A stretch of 64,000 nucleotides of DNA from Fibrisoma montanum (GTDB lineage: Bacteria > Bacteroidota > Bacteroidia > Cytophagales > Spirosomataceae): the NCBI RefSeq assembly GCF_003583365.1, contig NZ_QXED01000008.1, positions 286,713 through 350,712 on the forward strand. Reading direction: 5' to 3'. Positions 8,363 through 17,937 of the stretch are shown here, one piece after another. The notes under the pieces are model-generated. The model did not search any database, was not told the origin of the DNA, and worked only from the letters and a program-made list of their open reading frames with translations. Numbering within the stretch: the stretch's first letter is position 1; the number at the start of each line of letters is the position of its first letter. The translations under genes and the position numbers were made by a program.

Positions 8363-11300
8363 TTACAAGCTGAGGTTAAGGCCAAACGAATAGGATTTCA
8401 GCAGCGGGAAAGGGTCGTCGTTGTTCTCGGCCCCGGATACACTGGTGCTTTTTTCAGGATCGACACCCCGGTAGCGGGTAACGGTCAGCAGGTTCTCCGA
8501 AGTAAAATAGAGCCGTACCCGACTGACGCCGAAGCGGCTGGTGTACTTATCCGGGATATTATATCCAAACTGTACGTTCTTGAGCCGGAGGTAGCTGAAG
8601 CTGTCGAGCCAGAAGGTCGATTCGTTCTGGTTGGCTCCGCCCGAGCCGGTAGTCAACCGCGGCAACGACGCCCCCCGGTTGTCGAGGGTCCAGGTATCGT
8701 ACCAGTGAAAATCCTGGAATGCGTTGCGGGCTCCCGGTACGTTCACGTTGTTGAACGGTTCCAGCCAGAAATCCTTACGACCGGTTGCACCCTGGAACAG
8801 GATGCTGACGTCGAAGCCCCGCCAGTTGCCGAACAGGTTCAGGCCGTAGGTCCCGACCGGCTGATCCCGGTTGAACTGCGGCATCGCCTTCCGGTCTTCA
8901 TCGTTGATCTGGCCGTCGCCGTTCAGGTCTTCGTACAGGATATCGCCGGGCGAGAAGTACTGACCGTGGTAGGGTGCATTGGCAATATCCTCCCACGACT
9001 GCGCGATCCCGTTGGAGATGCGGGTGTACACGAAATGGTAGGGCATGTTCAGATAGGTGAACCCTTTGCCCAGAAACTCATTCCATTCGAGCAGGCGGTT
9101 CTGGTTGAAGGCCATGTTCAGATTAGCCCCAATGTTGGCATCCCGGATCTTGGTCCGGTAGGTCAGGTTCATTTCCAGCCCCCGGTTTCGCAGCCGGCCG
9201 ATGTTGACCCGGGGGGCGTTGTAGCCGGTCAGGAACGAAGACAGCGACGACGGGCGGATCATCCCGTTGGTCATTTTCTGGTACATATCGATCTCCGCGT
9301 TCAACCGCCCGCCGAAGAAAGCCAGGTCCAGTCCTACGTTCGTTACGTTGGTTTCCTCCCAGGAGAAGTCTTCGTTGATAATCTTGTTGCTGCTGAATCC
9401 CTTGACGATTTTCCCGTTGAGAATGTAGTTCGTCAGAGCCAGGATATCGCGCTGTTCGTAGCGCCCAACGCCGGAGTTGTTGCCCAACTGACCGATGGAA
9501 GCGCGCAGCTTCCCCGAGGTCAGCCAGGAACGCAGCCCGGCCAGAAACGGCTCCTCGGAAAAGCGCCAGCCCGCCGATGCCGACGGAAAGAAGCCGTACT
9601 GAAACCCGGGCAGGAACTTACTCGACCCATCGTAGCGGGCGTTGGCTTCAAACAGATACTTATCGTTGATGACGTAGTTGATTCGTCCGATCACAGACCG
9701 CAAGCCTTCAGCTTCCGAATCGCCACCGGCGCTCTGGGTAGTGGTTAGTGCCGCGTCGATCTCGCTCAGGTTCGGATGAATCCGGTCCTGCCGGCTGGCC
9801 GACAGGTTGCGGGCGAACCAGTATTCCTCCGTATAGGCGCCCAGTACGCTCAGCTGGTGATTGCCAAAAAGCGTCTTGTTGTAGTTGATTCGCCCCTGCA
9901 ACAAGGTTTTATAACCCTGCGCCGTAGCGTTGGCAATCCCGGCACTGGGGGCGACAATATTTCTGGCTATCTGATTGGTCTGGAAGTTCCACTCATCCGT
10001 CGGGTCCGAATAGCTTTTGGTGAACTGGTTGTAGTACCGCAGCCCATAATCGCCCCGTACCTTCAACCCGGTAACCGGTTCCCACTCGGCGTAGAAGTTA
10101 CCGTTCAGTTCCTGGCGGTCGCGCAGGTTATGGTTAACTTCCATGATGGTCAGCATGTTCCGGGCAAAAGCATCTTCACCGTAAGCCATGATGCCCCCGT
10201 AACGACCGGTTTCGGGCTCCTTGGGCAAAATGCCCGCCACGGCGTACCGAATGTCGTAGCCGGCCGTACCGCTATAGGTGATCAGACCTTCCTGGTTAGC
10301 GTACTGCTGCTTCGACCACTGACCGTCCATCCGAACACCTACCTTCAAAGCATCCCGAATTTTGTAATCCATGTTGAAGCGCATGTTGTAGCGCTTGTAA
10401 TCATGATTGACCAGCACCCCCAGTTCGTTCAGCATACCGGCCGATATGTAAAAATTAGCTTTATCGGTGCTGCCGGAAGCGGATAGGTTATGCGTCTGGA
10501 TGCGTCCGTTATCGCGCAGGATCACATCCCACCAGTTCGTGCTTGGGTATTTGATGGGGTCAACCAAACTCCTGGACAGCCATTCTTCCACGGTCCCGTA
10601 GCGGTACGTTGTCGACGAAGCACCAGCGCCCGACGCCCGCAGGTGCATGGTTATGGCGCGAGCGTAGTCATCGAAATAATTGTAGAAATTCGTTGGCTGC
10701 GACATCGCATACGTACCCGTGTAATTGATCTGCGCTTTCTTTGATTTCGATCCGTTCTTGGTCGTAATCAGCACTACGCCGTTGGCCGCCCGCGATCCGT
10801 AAACGGAAGCCGAAGCCGCATCTTTCAGGACCGAAATGCTTTCGACGTCGTTCATATCGATACGGTTGATGTCCACATCGGGCATACCGTCGACCACAAT
10901 CAGCGGCCCGGCATTATTGACCGTACCCAGGCCCCGAATAACCAGCGAGGCCCCGCTACGACCCGCCATCCCGGTTGACTGCTGCACAGCCAATCCCGGT
11001 ACCAGACCCGACAGAGCCGACGAGACGTTGGTTAATGATCGGGACGAAATTTTTTCATCGATGGTAACGGCCGCAACGGCCCCGGTCAGGTTTTCTTTCT
11101 TTTGGGTACCGTAACCGACCACAACCACTTCGTTCAGGGCTTTGGTATCCGTTCGCAGGGTTACGTCCACTGCCTTACGGCTGCCCACCGGCACTTCCTG
11201 CGCCAGATACCCTACGAACGAAAAGACCAATGTGGTTTCTTCGGAAGGTACTGAAATGGAATAGCGCCCATCGGCGTCGGTGTTTGTGCCCCGGGTAGAC

Positions 11301-11653
11301 CCTTTCACGACAACACTGACCCCGGGCAACGCCTGTTTTGAATCAGCGTCGGTTACTCGTCCGGAAATCGTGATGTCGGTCGGCGCTACTTTATCGGCAA
11401 GTAAACTACTGTACGGACGGGCGCTGGCGGTAGGTAATACGGGCCGATTGGCCTGCGATAGCCGCCACTCGGGGCGAATGGCCCCGGACACAGGCGGGTT
11501 CGTCGGCTCCGTCCTGGTGGTGGCGAGGCTGGCGGGCACGGATAGCGGGTAGGCTACCGATGGCCGCGTCTGTCCCAGGGTTTCCGGGATTCCGGCCGCT
11601 AGCAGCAGCAGGAGCCCCAGGCCGGCTTGGGGAGTTTGTAATCGTCGCATCAT
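8363..11653 (-). CDS. SusC/RagA-family TonB-dependent transporter (pair 1)
   Basis: The frame is open from 11734, but the MM at 11653 followed by LGLLLLLAAGIPETLG is a normal signal peptide, so I place the start there (1096 residues). After it come a carboxypeptidase-D-like domain (ISGRVTDADSKQALPGVSVV), the TonB-box-like region before VVVGYGTQKKENLTGAV, a plug domain (VLKDAASASVYGSRAANGV) and a long beta-barrel ending in a typical aromatic C-terminus. It imports oligosaccharides across the outer membrane with energy from TonB. A stretch of about 70 extra residues separates the signal peptide and the CarboxypepD-like domain. It pairs with the SusD gene 5 bp downstream. Confidence 0.95.
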   Translation of the reverse strand: MMRRLQTPQAGLGLLLLLAAGIPETLGQTRPSVAYPLSVPASLATTRTEPTNPPVSGAIRPEWRLSQANRPVLPTASARPYSSLLADKVAPTDITISGRVTDADSKQALPGVSVVVKGSTRGTNTDADGRYSISVPSEETTLVFSFVGYLAQEVPVGSRKAVDVTLRTDTKALNEVVVVGYGTQKKENLTGAVAAVTIDEKISSRSLTNVSSALSGLVPGLAVQQSTGMAGRSGASLVIRGLGTVNNAGPLIVVDGMPDVDINRIDMNDVESISVLKDAASASVYGSRAANGVVLITTKNGSKSKKAQINYTGTYAMSQPTNFYNYFDDYARAITMHLRASGAGASSTTYRYGTVEEWLSRSLVDPIKYPSTNWWDVILRDNGRIQTHNLSASGSTDKANFYISAGMLNELGVLVNHDYKRYNMRFNMDYKIRDALKVGVRMDGQWSKQQYANQEGLITYSGTAGYDIRYAVAGILPKEPETGRYGGIMAYGEDAFARNMLTIMEVNHNLRDRQELNGNFYAEWEPVTGLKVRGDYGLRYYNQFTKSYSDPTDEWNFQTNQIARNIVAPSAGIANATAQGYKTLLQGRINYNKTLFGNHQLSVLGAYTEEYWFARNLSASRQDRIHPNLSEIDAALTTTQSAGGDSEAEGLRSVIGRINYVINDKYLFEANARYDGSSKFLPGFQYGFFPSASAGWRFSEEPFLAGLRSWLTSGKLRASIGQLGNNSGVGRYEQRDILALTNYILNGKIVKGFSSNKIINEDFSWEETNVTNVGLDLAFFGGRLNAEIDMYQKMTNGMIRPSSLSSFLTGYNAPRVNIGRLRNRGLEMNLTYRTKIRDANIGANLNMAFNQNRLLEWNEFLGKGFTYLNMPYHFVYTRISNGIAQSWEDIANAPYHGQYFSPGDILYEDLNGDGQINDEDRKAMPQFNRDQPVGTYGLNLFGNWRGFDVSILFQGATGRKDFWLEPFNNVNVPGARNAFQDFHWYDTWTLDNRGASLPRLTTGSGGANQNESTFWLDSFSYLRLKNVQFGYNIPDKYTSRFGVSRVRLYFTSENLLTVTRYRGVDPEKSTSVSGAENNDDPFPLLKSYSFGLNLSL

Positions 11654-11869
11654 TCGGTGAGGGTTTAAGATTACATTGGAAGCAATGGAGCGACCAGCAG
11701 CATAGGGAGCACCCGGGCTTACTCTTCTGGTCATGAATCCGGGGTAAAATCGTTGACTGCGCGTTGGCTCATTTTAAGGTACACGCGTAGTCGTTCCAAC
11801 AGACAATGGCTGGTCGTATTACAACCCAACCCTGTCCGGCGATGCAGTCAGTGTGTATCATCGAAGAAC

Positions 11870-11905
11870 GGTTCAGGAGACAACGGTTGAGCTGTCTCCT
11901 GAACC
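11870..11905 (-). terminator. Hairpin between SusD 2 and SusC 1
   Basis: Arms of 13 bases (11870-11882 and 11893-11905) are perfectly complementary around a 10-base loop, directly after the SusD 2 stop. It suggests that pair 2 and pair 1 are at least partly separate transcripts, or that the hairpin attenuates read-through into pair 1. The T-run is weak. Confidence 0.55.
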
Positions 11906-11912
11906 CGTAGAG

Positions 11913-13532
11913 CTACCAGCCTGTGTTTTGCTTCAGCGACTGGTTCAGGGCAATTTCGTTGATCGGTAATGGCCAGAGGTAATCCTTATTCGGATCGAAT
12001 TTGCGGAAGCTGGCTGCCTGTACCAGAATGTAATTGTCTGGTGTCAGGTTTACCGTAGCGCCGGTGAACTCGTTCCTAAAATAGAAATTCCCCAGCACCG
12101 GCTTCGGCAGTTCGATTTCGGCCGTTTTCCAGCGGATCAGGTCCCAGTACCGGAAACCCTCCTGCGCCAGTTCGACGCGACGCTCGCGACGCAGCTCGTC
12201 GCGCATGTTCAGACCGTTGGCCGTAGCAAACGCATTGGTCAGTTTGGCAACTCCACCGCGCTGCCGCAGCCGGTTGACGGTCAGGTCCAGGTCGGCATCG
12301 CTGATGGAGCCGTTCAGTTCATACGTAGCTTCCGCGAAAATGAGCAGCACCTCCGCGTAACGCAGCACAGGCCGGTCGATGGTCGATGCCTGGGTGTTCC
12401 AGTCGTCGATATTGGCCGTCTTACGGAACATAAAGCCGGTTTTGTTGAACACCAGGTTCGCGATGTCGAAAATAGGCTTGGTCGTCATCATCGGGTCACC
12501 ACGCTTCATGAACGTATCACCCATGCGCGTATCCCGGTCTTTAAATACGTCAATCGACTGCACCGGCGCTTTGTACAAGGGTGACTTCGTGATGGGCAGA
12601 CCATCTTTCATCAGGTACGAATCGGCCAGGCTCTTGGTTGGATTCATGTTGCCATTCTCCAGCGTACCCCGGTAGTACCCATGCGTCGAAACGCGGTCTG
12701 TCTGCGAAACCCCGTACTGCCGAACGATGATATTCTCGCGGTTTTGCCGCCCTTCGCCTGCCATCTGGAACAGATCGAAGTAAGCGCCCGTAAACAGGTC
12801 ATGCTGCTTGCCGTCGATCACGGCTTTAGCGGCATCGGCGGCAATTTTCAGGTGCTTGTTCGGCTCGCCGTAGTTGTGAAACTTTGCGCGCGTTCCTTCA
12901 AACAGGGCTACCCGCGCCTTAAATGCCAGCGCGGCCGTGTTGGAAATACGTCCGTAATCAGCGTTTCCGAGAGCGGTTGGTGTCGGCAGTTTGGACGCGG
13001 CAAAATCGAGGTCCTGATAAATCTGATCGACCACCTGCGCCCGCGGACTGGCCGGGGCCTGCAACTCCGGTGAGTTGTCATCGAGTGTTTTTAAAATCAG
13101 CGGTACATCACCATACCGCTGCACTAAGTTAAAATACCCCCACGCCCGAAAAAACCGGGCCTCGGCCGAATAGCGATCAACAATGGCTTGTGACGTAGCC
13201 ACCAGAGCACGTGGAGACTTCTCAAGAATGTTGTTGGCAGCCCGGATGATTGCGTAATTGTTATTGTAGTTCCCGTCAGTTGCTGGTGCCAGCCGAGACC
13301 CATCGCTGATGCCATTCGAAGCCAGGCCGAACGCATCATCGGACCACACATCTTCTCCGGCCCAGCCGGGCAAAAATGTGTACAGATAATTAGCCGCCGA
13401 CTTTAGGTCATTTTCTGATTGCCAGAAGGTTTGGTCGCTGATTGCCGTTTCGGGCAGGCGGTCTACCTCGCAGGAAGGCAGCGCGGCCAGCAATGCCAAA
13501 GCGAGCGTTGTATATTTCACGAATGGTTTCAT
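11913..13532 (-). CDS. SusD/RagB-family outer-membrane lipoprotein (pair 2)
   Basis: Start at the second Met (13532) gives 539 residues and a lipoprotein signal ending LAALPSC. SusD hallmarks are visible: TAISDQTFWQSENDL, the helical segment AEARFFRAWGYFNLVQRYGD and the C-terminal RagB motif ELRRERRVELAQEGFRYWDLI. It binds polysaccharide at the cell surface as partner of the SusC encoded 27 bp upstream. It is only distantly similar to SusD 1, so the two pairs probably take different oligosaccharides or different sizes of the same glycan. Confidence 0.95.
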   Translation of the reverse strand: MKPFVKYTTLALALLAALPSCEVDRLPETAISDQTFWQSENDLKSAANYLYTFLPGWAGEDVWSDDAFGLASNGISDGSRLAPATDGNYNNNYAIIRAANNILEKSPRALVATSQAIVDRYSAEARFFRAWGYFNLVQRYGDVPLILKTLDDNSPELQAPASPRAQVVDQIYQDLDFAASKLPTPTALGNADYGRISNTAALAFKARVALFEGTRAKFHNYGEPNKHLKIAADAAKAVIDGKQHDLFTGAYFDLFQMAGEGRQNRENIIVRQYGVSQTDRVSTHGYYRGTLENGNMNPTKSLADSYLMKDGLPITKSPLYKAPVQSIDVFKDRDTRMGDTFMKRGDPMMTTKPIFDIANLVFNKTGFMFRKTANIDDWNTQASTIDRPVLRYAEVLLIFAEATYELNGSISDADLDLTVNRLRQRGGVAKLTNAFATANGLNMRDELRRERRVELAQEGFRYWDLIRWKTAEIELPKPVLGNFYFRNEFTGATVNLTPDNYILVQAASFRKFDPNKDYLWPLPINEIALNQSLKQNTGW

Positions 13533-13559
13533 AAGTTCGTTCAAGTTTGGCCAACCGGT

Positions 13560-16500
13560 TTAGAAAGAGATGTTCAGACCCAGTGACGCCGTTGCGAAGA
13601 ACGGGTAATCGTTTTCTACATTATCACGCATTTCGGGGTCGTAGTAACCCTGGAATGGGCCGAGGCCGGAAATCGTGAATAAATCCTGACCCGAGAAGAA
13701 GAAACGAGCCTGCTGCACCTTAATCTTCTGCGTGAGCGTAGTGGGCAGCGTGTAGCCAAACTGCAGGTTTTTCAGGCGCATGTAGCTGGCGTTGAGTACC
13801 CACTTGTCCGACGATACGTAGTTGTGCGTAGCACCCACATACGGCCGGGGATAGAGCGCGTCGGGATTCTCAGGCGTCCAATAATCGGCGTGGATGGCCA
13901 GCGCCTGTTTCCACGTAACCAGCAGCGGGGCAATCGACTCTGTGTTCGGCCGGTAATTCCGCTTGCCTACTCCCTGCAGGAATACAGTCAGGTCGAAGCC
14001 TTTCCACTGGGCTCCCAACGTAACGCCGAACTGGTAGCGGGGCTGGGTTGTACCGAGCAGAACCAGATCACCATGATCAGCTACGGTTCCTTTGCCCACC
14101 GAGAGCCGTCCGTCGCCGTTCTGGTCGACGTACTTCACGTCGCCCGCGCCGGCGCGGTTATCCTGGAACGCCCAGGTCTTTACTTCGTCGTCGGTCCGGA
14201 AGTAGCCGGCGGTCTGATAACCCCAGATGGTATTGAGCGGGTAGCCCTCAATGATGCCGTTCGTACCGGCCCCGATCACATTCCGGTTCGAGTAATTCAG
14301 CAGCCGGTTCTGGTTATCCGACAGGTTCACCGCAAACGAGTAGTTGAAATCCTTGCCGATACGGTCGCGGAACCGTACTTCTGCTTCCCACCCCCACGAT
14401 TTCAGTTCACCGTTGTTCTTCAGGGGGGTTGCAATACCGATTGTTGCCGGCAACTGCTGCGGGGTAAGCATGTTCCGGTTGAACTTCACGTAGTAGTCGC
14501 CGGTAAACTGCAGCCGGTTCTGGAAGAAGCCCAAATCCACCCCTCCGTTGGTTGTTTCGATGGTTTCCCACGACAGATTGGCCGAGGGGATGTAGCCCTG
14601 AAAGATGTACGACGTACGCGAATCGCCCAACACCAGGTTAGCACTACGGCTCAGCTGGCTCAGGTAATCGTAGTTACCAATGTTATCGCCGAGGGCGCCA
14701 CCAAGCCGGCCCCATGAACCACGTAGCTTAAACTCAGTGATGAAGGGTAAGGCGCGGCCAAACCATTCTTCGCGCTGCATATTCCAGCCGACAGAGGCCG
14801 AAGGAAAGAGTTTAATTCGGCCTTCGCGGGCCAGCTTCGAGCTTTCGTCCTGGCGAAGGGTGGCCTCAAACAGGTACTTATCGGCATAGTTGTAGTTAAA
14901 CCGGCCAAAAACGGACTGGAAGGCCCGTGTGCCAACGCCTTCGCTGCTGCTCTTGGTGCGGTCGTCGCCCAGGTTTAGTGTCGGCAGGTCATTGCTGACC
15001 AGGTTATTTGCCCCACTCTGCACAAATTCGTCGCGGTAATCTTCCCACTGATAGCCGGCAAACAGACCAAAGTTATGTTTGTCGCCTAGGGTGAAATCGT
15101 AATTGGCCAGGAACTGGAGGTTTGTATTACGAACCAGTTCATTGCGGACCGTAAATGAATTCGGGTTATTGGCGTAACTCAGGATTCGGGATCTGCCCCA
15201 GAGCGGCACCGTCCGGTTAAATACTTCGCGGTAGGCGGGGCGGTGCTGCATCCCGGCCACGGCACGTAAGGTCAGTCCTTTCACGAAGTTGGCCGCCTGC
15301 AACGTAAACACACCGTCGAACTGATTTCGGTCGTAGTTGTTGTACCCACCCGATTCCAGCAGGCCATAGGCTGTTGCGGCTGACCCCGCCCCGTTGTAGC
15401 GGCCCTCGGGCGTGAAGAACGGGGTTCGGGTTCGCAGGCGATATACCTGATACATTAATCCACTTCCGTTTGCATCAATTGACGACCGCCGTGTTTGTTC
15501 CAGCATGTACGACAGCCGCGTATCGAGCGACAGGTGCTTGGTCAATTGCGACCCCACGTTCAGTCGCAGGTTATAGCGCTTGAGGTTATCGGGTCCTACT
15601 TTAAACAGACCCTGCTTTTCGTAATAACCGCCGGAAAACAGAAAGTTCAGTTTGTCCGTACCACCCCGCACAGTCAGGTTATGCGTTTTCATAACCGTGT
15701 ATTTCTTAAGCAGTTGGTCGGTCAGCGGCTGCTGGTTGTAATACAGATACGTACCCGTGTCGGCCGGGTTTACAACGTACGGAATTCCGTCGCGAATGCG
15801 CTGCAAATCTTCATCGGTGTACTCGGGACCACTACCTGAGTTTTTACGGGCCAGGTTAGAGAACAGGGCTTCGTCAAGCAGGCTCATCCGGCCGGGTACG
15901 TTGATGGCCCAGTCAGTACCGTACTGCGCGAGGTAGTCGAATGTTACCTTACCTGATTTACCTTTTTTGGTCGTAATCAGCACAACCCCGCCGGCGGCCT
16001 GCGCTCCGTAGATAGCTGCGGCTGCGGCATCCTTCAGCACACTGATGCTTTCGATGTCGTTCGGGTTCAGCGTCGTCATGGTCGAGATTGGTACGTTCAC
16101 CCCGTCGAGCACTACGAGCGGATCGACGTTACCGTTCGCCGACGTAACGCCCCGAATCTGCAGCCGGATGCTTTCATTGCCCGGCTGACCACTCTGACGG
16201 GTAATGGTCAGACCCGGCGTCACACCCTGCAGGGCATTCGCCAGGTTGGTTGACGGGCGATATTGCAGCGCCTTCGAATCGACCGTTGATACGGCCCCGG
16301 TCAGGTTCACCTTCTTCTGGGTACCGTAGCCGACAACAACCACTTCTTCCAGCGATTTGTCGTCGGTCTGCATCTGGATGTCAATGACTGAGCGGTTATT
16401 GACGTCGACCTCCTGCTTGAGGTACCCTACGAAGCTAATGATCAGCACCGTTTTTCCGGTGGGTACGTTCAGTCTGTACTGCCCGTTACCGTCGGTCGTG

Positions 16501-16709
16501 GCTCCGCGCGTGGTTCCTTTAACCACCACGCTCACCCCTGGCAGTGGGTCTCCTTTTTCGTCGGTAATCTTACCCGACACAGGTACATCGACCATCCGGC
16601 CGAAGGCAGTCATGCTCACCAGAAGCGGTAGCAACAGCAGCCAGCTGATGCCACTTCGTAATGCCTGATACACGTTTCGCATTTGTAGAGAGGGTTTGGA
16701 TGTTTTCAT
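13560..16709 (-). CDS. SusC/RagA-family TonB-dependent transporter (pair 2)
   Basis: About 1049 residues when started at 16709 (16721 is an alternative 12 bases upstream). A signal peptide (ISWLLLLPLLVSMTAFG) is followed by a CarboxypepD-like domain (VSGKITDEKGDPLPGVSVVV), the conserved VVVGYGTQKKVNLTGAVSTV, a plug (VLKDAAAAAIYGAQAAGGV) and a TonB-dependent barrel with a terminal aromatic residue. It transports oligosaccharides through the outer membrane. It lies just after the GH88 gene and before SusD 2, inside the PUL operon. Confidence 0.95.
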   Translation of the reverse strand: MKTSKPSLQMRNVYQALRSGISWLLLLPLLVSMTAFGRMVDVPVSGKITDEKGDPLPGVSVVVKGTTRGATTDGNGQYRLNVPTGKTVLIISFVGYLKQEVDVNNRSVIDIQMQTDDKSLEEVVVVGYGTQKKVNLTGAVSTVDSKALQYRPSTNLANALQGVTPGLTITRQSGQPGNESIRLQIRGVTSANGNVDPLVVLDGVNVPISTMTTLNPNDIESISVLKDAAAAAIYGAQAAGGVVLITTKKGKSGKVTFDYLAQYGTDWAINVPGRMSLLDEALFSNLARKNSGSGPEYTDEDLQRIRDGIPYVVNPADTGTYLYYNQQPLTDQLLKKYTVMKTHNLTVRGGTDKLNFLFSGGYYEKQGLFKVGPDNLKRYNLRLNVGSQLTKHLSLDTRLSYMLEQTRRSSIDANGSGLMYQVYRLRTRTPFFTPEGRYNGAGSAATAYGLLESGGYNNYDRNQFDGVFTLQAANFVKGLTLRAVAGMQHRPAYREVFNRTVPLWGRSRILSYANNPNSFTVRNELVRNTNLQFLANYDFTLGDKHNFGLFAGYQWEDYRDEFVQSGANNLVSNDLPTLNLGDDRTKSSSEGVGTRAFQSVFGRFNYNYADKYLFEATLRQDESSKLAREGRIKLFPSASVGWNMQREEWFGRALPFITEFKLRGSWGRLGGALGDNIGNYDYLSQLSRSANLVLGDSRTSYIFQGYIPSANLSWETIETTNGGVDLGFFQNRLQFTGDYYVKFNRNMLTPQQLPATIGIATPLKNNGELKSWGWEAEVRFRDRIGKDFNYSFAVNLSDNQNRLLNYSNRNVIGAGTNGIIEGYPLNTIWGYQTAGYFRTDDEVKTWAFQDNRAGAGDVKYVDQNGDGRLSVGKGTVADHGDLVLLGTTQPRYQFGVTLGAQWKGFDLTVFLQGVGKRNYRPNTESIAPLLVTWKQALAIHADYWTPENPDALYPRPYVGATHNYVSSDKWVLNASYMRLKNLQFGYTLPTTLTQKIKVQQARFFFSGQDLFTISGLGPFQGYYDPEMRDNVENDYPFFATASLGLNISF

Positions 16710-16729
16710 AGGTTCAGTCATAGGGCACT

Positions 16730-17911
16730 TCAGGACCGAAAGCCTGGCTTCTGGCGCAGGGCTTCGTAACGTAGCAACGCTTCGAGGAAATAATAATCAG
16801 CATACACCAGGGGCACATCAACTTCGCTTTTGCCCGGTTTATGCCCTACGCTATGCTTGAGAATGAAATTGTTGTTTTCGCCCAGATTCGCTTTGTAAGC
16901 CGGACTGGCCAGGCTTTGCAGCATCTGAACAGCGGCCTGGTAATAGGGCTTACCGGCGGCTCCGGTATACGTACTCAATTCGAGCAGGGCCGATGCAGCA
17001 ATGGCACCTGCCGATGCATCCCGCTCTTCATTCGGGATATTCGGTGCGTTAAAATCCCAGTACGGAATCTTGTCGGCGGGCAGGTTCGGATGGTTCAGGT
17101 AAAAATCGGCTATTTTCTGGGCCTGTTGCAGGTACTTTTTGTCTTTGGTTTCGCGGTACATGACCGTGTAGCCATACAACCCCCAGGCCTGTCCACGCGC
17201 CCAGGCCGACTCGTTGGCCGCTCCCTGGTGCGTTATTTTGGCCGCTACAGTACCGTCCGGATTGTAGCAAATAACGTGGTAGCTGCTGCCGTCGGGCCGG
17301 AAATGATACTTCATGGTGTTGTCGGCGTGGGTAATGCAGATATCCCGGAACCGCTTATCGCCGGACGTCTTCGACGCCCAGAACAGAAACTCCAGGTTCA
17401 TCATGTTGTCAATGATGACCGGGTAGTTGTATTCCTTCAGCTTATTCCACGATTTAATCAGGCCAACTTTCGGATCAAACCGGGTCGATAAGGATTTCGC
17501 TCCCGTCAGCATGATCGGCGGGTAAGCCTCATTCTTCGTCAGTCGATAACCATTGCCAAACGGACAATACAGCATGAACCCGAGGTCGTGCGTACCGGTA
17601 TTATACTGCTCTTTGGCTACCGCCATCGACCATTTATGGGCCGCGTCCTTCCATTTTGGCTCTTTTGTCTGTTCGTAGAGGTACCAGAGCGAACCACCGA
17701 AGAAGCCGCTGCACCACCACGACGATTTCATGTCGCGGGGGCTGCCGTCGGGATTAGTCGACTGGGGGAACTTAGTCGTGTCGGGGTGCGAAGCCAGCAT
17801 CCGTTCGTACTGCTGGGCCGCAAAAGCAAACTCTTTCTTAACGTCGATCGGGCTTTGTGCCAGCGTGCGGCTGCCCAGCAGCAAAAGCGCGAAAACAACT
17901 GAATATTTCAT
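16730..17911 (-). CDS. GH88 unsaturated glucuronyl hydrolase
   Basis: The 393-residue protein has a signal peptide (about residues 1-19, ending TLAQS), so it acts in the periplasm. The alpha/alpha-six-barrel motifs of GH88 are clear: THDLGFMLYCPFGNGY with Asp109, IDNMMNLEFLFWAS with Asp168, and ESAWARGQAWGLYGY. The two Asp residues are spaced like the catalytic pair of characterised unsaturated glucuronyl hydrolases. The enzyme hydrates and releases the 4,5-unsaturated uronate that polysaccharide lyases leave at the non-reducing end. This matches the two lyases in the locus. GH105 is the close alternative family, but the THDLGF and WARGQAW motifs fit GH88 better. Confidence 0.92.
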   Translation of the reverse strand: MKYSVVFALLLLGSRTLAQSPIDVKKEFAFAAQQYERMLASHPDTTKFPQSTNPDGSPRDMKSSWWCSGFFGGSLWYLYEQTKEPKWKDAAHKWSMAVAKEQYNTGTHDLGFMLYCPFGNGYRLTKNEAYPPIMLTGAKSLSTRFDPKVGLIKSWNKLKEYNYPVIIDNMMNLEFLFWASKTSGDKRFRDICITHADNTMKYHFRPDGSSYHVICYNPDGTVAAKITHQGAANESAWARGQAWGLYGYTVMYRETKDKKYLQQAQKIADFYLNHPNLPADKIPYWDFNAPNIPNEERDASAGAIAASALLELSTYTGAAGKPYYQAAVQMLQSLASPAYKANLGENNNFILKHSVGHKPGKSEVDVPLVYADYYFLEALLRYEALRQKPGFRS

Positions 17912-17937
17912 GGGATCCGGTTAGTAGTAAAAGTCGG

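Noticed and set aside
8705..10486. Long plus-strand frames inside SusC 1
   Set aside because: They are antisense to a complete SusC gene and show no domain.
11654..11734. N-terminal extension of SusC 1
   Set aside because: The MM at 11653 leads directly into a signal peptide; the 27 codons upstream would bury it.
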